Shown one piece after another: positions 62,401-64,000 of a stretch of DNA of 64,000 nucleotides. Each line of letters starts with the position of its first letter. Within the stretch, counting starts at the first letter, position 1. Below the pieces are notes generated by a model. That model saw nothing but the letters and a program-made list of their open reading frames with translations, searched no databases and was not told the origin of the DNA. The DNA is from Casuarius casuarius (Eukaryota > Chordata > Aves > Casuariiformes > Casuariidae): positions 3,176,703 through 3,240,702 of the forward strand of contig PTFA01000035.1 of the NCBI GenBank assembly GCA_003342895.1, written 5' to 3'. The position numbers and the translations under genes were made by a program.

Positions 62401-64000
62401 TTTAATGGCGTATGTTAACATTTTGAAAGACACATCAGTCTTTCCTCCACCACAGATTTTCTCTCAAAGGGTAGGGCCAAATTTTTACACACCACTTCAT
62501 TGCCATCTTTCACTACCTCTACTGTCTTTCAGTAGTACGAAGCATGCAGTCAGTGTGTGTGGTCATTACCTAAGCAAATAAATAACTGAATGCTCAGAAA
62601 CAACTGCAGGTGCCTTTCAGAATAAACAAAGAATCTCCTCTTCCAATATTTTGGACTTGTCGTCATAAATTTATAAAATGTGATCAGAAATCCTTTATAA
62701 AATATGTGTAAATGCATGATGTGCAAGTGTTGATTTTGAGAGTTGTGTGTTCGTGCCTGACTGATTCCAGATCCCTTTTGAGATGGTGTATGGCACTACT
62801 GCCACGCGAACAGAAGAGGTCCAGTTGCCATAGATGGACCTGTATTTCATATCTTCTTGTTTACTACAACATCTGAGAATATCAGGAGCCTGTGGCCATC
62901 TCTTTGTTCAGTTGTCATCTTTCCCATTGCTGCTTATTGATGAGGATTTGGTAAGAGCAGCCTGTGCTCCCCTGAACAGTGGTGCTGTATTTTGTAGCTA
63001 GTTGAATCTTTAGGAAGTATCCAGCTCCATCCTGTTACCTTGGAAGGCATTTAGAAAAGGAAATGTTTTTGTAGTAGGTTTCAGAGGTGTAGCTTTCCAG
63101 CTCCTTATTTTGGGTCATTAATGTGAACAGTCCAGCTGTCCTGCCTATGTGTCTGAATCTCAGGTTCTCCCTGTGTATAAACTGATTGCTTGCTTTCTAC
63201 TTCTAGATGAAGAATGCTAGAGGAAGGTTGTGCTCTTGCAGCTTTTTGGAGAAGTGAATAACAAGAAGTGGTAACAGAACAGAAAGAGAGATGTATGCAC
63301 AAGATAAAGTTGTAGCAAAAACACTAAACACTTTGTCTTGAAGAAGACCATTTGTCATACAGTTGTGGAATGCGTATGGCCTTGAATGAAGTGACTTGGG
63401 ACTGGCAACATCTCTGCTTATTGTTTCATAGTATTTGCAGACTTGGCTTATATTTTGTTAGCGCTTCTTGAGGTTATTTCAACAACTTAAGTTAAAAAAA
63501 AAATTAAAACAAGTTTGAGAGTACAGCTCCCTGGCCAAGTAGTAAATTCTGTGGTGTGTTTGCCATTTGGGTATGTGCATGGTCTTGTTTTTTTGCACTT
63601 GAAATTCTGTTCTTGTCAGCCTTCTCAGGATGGCCACTTACAAAAGTGAATGCAAGAGAAGAAAAGAGAATGCAAATAAGGATAATAAGATACAATCTTT
63701 TTGGTAATTCCAGTTAACCAAAAGGCTTTTCCTCATGTATTAAACAAAAATTCCAATAAAATAATTTTGTCCCTTGGCAAATACTTGACATCGTAATCAG
63801 TGTTACAGTTTGTTTTCCACTTAAATAAAAGAAGTGGTAGCAGTTGGTCTTTGAAGGTCATCTATAAGGTTCATCTAGTTTCTGTCAGAGATGTGAGTTA
63901 CATCTAGAACTTGGTAGCAGCTACTTTGTAAGCCTAGGCTTGAAATCCTCGTTTCACTTAAGGTGGGTCTTACCAACATGGGGAAGATGTGAAATGGAAT

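Larger units (their letters stand above)
57385..64000. other. Non-coding stretch with two notable hairpins
   Basis: No gene recognised. It includes an (AAAAT)n tract at 57,688-57,707, a 17-base A run at 58,720-58,736, a hairpin with 12-bp arms at 58,870-58,914 and a C6/G9 hairpin at 59,381-59,401. An acceptor-like tract ending at about 61,780 opens a 78-codon hydrophobic frame that lacks a donor and looks random. Confidence 0.5.

Noticed and set aside
63850..63890. GTTCATCTAGTTTCTGTCAG resembling an antisense CR1 block
   Set aside because: Only one short block matches, and neighbouring CR1 motifs are missing.
1..64000. tRNA, rRNA, known miRNA seeds, CRISPR arrays, telomeric repeats
   Set aside because: Looked for characteristic motifs by eye on both strands and found none. 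A covariance-model scan would be needed to exclude small structured RNAs fully.

Overview
The window looks like ordinary, gene-poor nuclear DNA of a bird. Interspersed repeats are sparse. Every one I could recognise is a CR1 (chicken repeat 1) LINE fragment; no SINEs, no bacterial features, no operons and no long ORFs were seen. A single N at 43828 indicates a draft vertebrate assembly. The longest open frames (about 120-154 codons) lie in GC-rich patches and match no family I know. I read the window as intronic and/or intergenic. No protein-coding gene can be named with confidence. || Layout. 1-12,000: AT-rich non-coding DNA with antisense CR1 relics at about 2335-2560, 10,060-10,680 and 11,435-12,035. 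12,000-19,600: non-coding, with a 22-bp perfect palindrome and a 10-bp-stem hairpin; about 17,860-18,990 has the opposite strand composition to its surroundings. About 19,608-19,704: a candidate 97-nt exon with good splice sites. 24,500-25,110: a block that looks like a conserved non-coding element and contains six tiled palindromes. 29,525-30,850: a sense and an antisense CR1 fragment. 35,263-35,279: a perfect DR5 nuclear-receptor site. 44,690-45,180: a CpG-rich segment with GC boxes and a TATA-like motif, followed by a possible first exon ending in a splice donor at 45,479. 49,460-49,760: a second, smaller CpG-rich patch. 51,820-52,200: another antisense CR1. 56,036-56,101 and 57,330-57,384: candidate small exons whose phases are compatible with that first exon. 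|| How it may fit together (inference). The + strand is visibly rich in T and G over most of the window, and five of six CR1 pieces lie on the minus strand. Both are expected in introns of a gene transcribed on the + strand. The CpG-rich segment with a donor at 45,479, then phase-compatible exons at 56.0 and 57.3 kb, could be an alternative or main 5' end of such a gene. This model is tentative: splice-like pairs also occur by chance in 64 kb, and I could not assign the predicted peptide to a family. No novel biological system was found; the more notable items are regulatory-type motifs and DNA-structure motifs.
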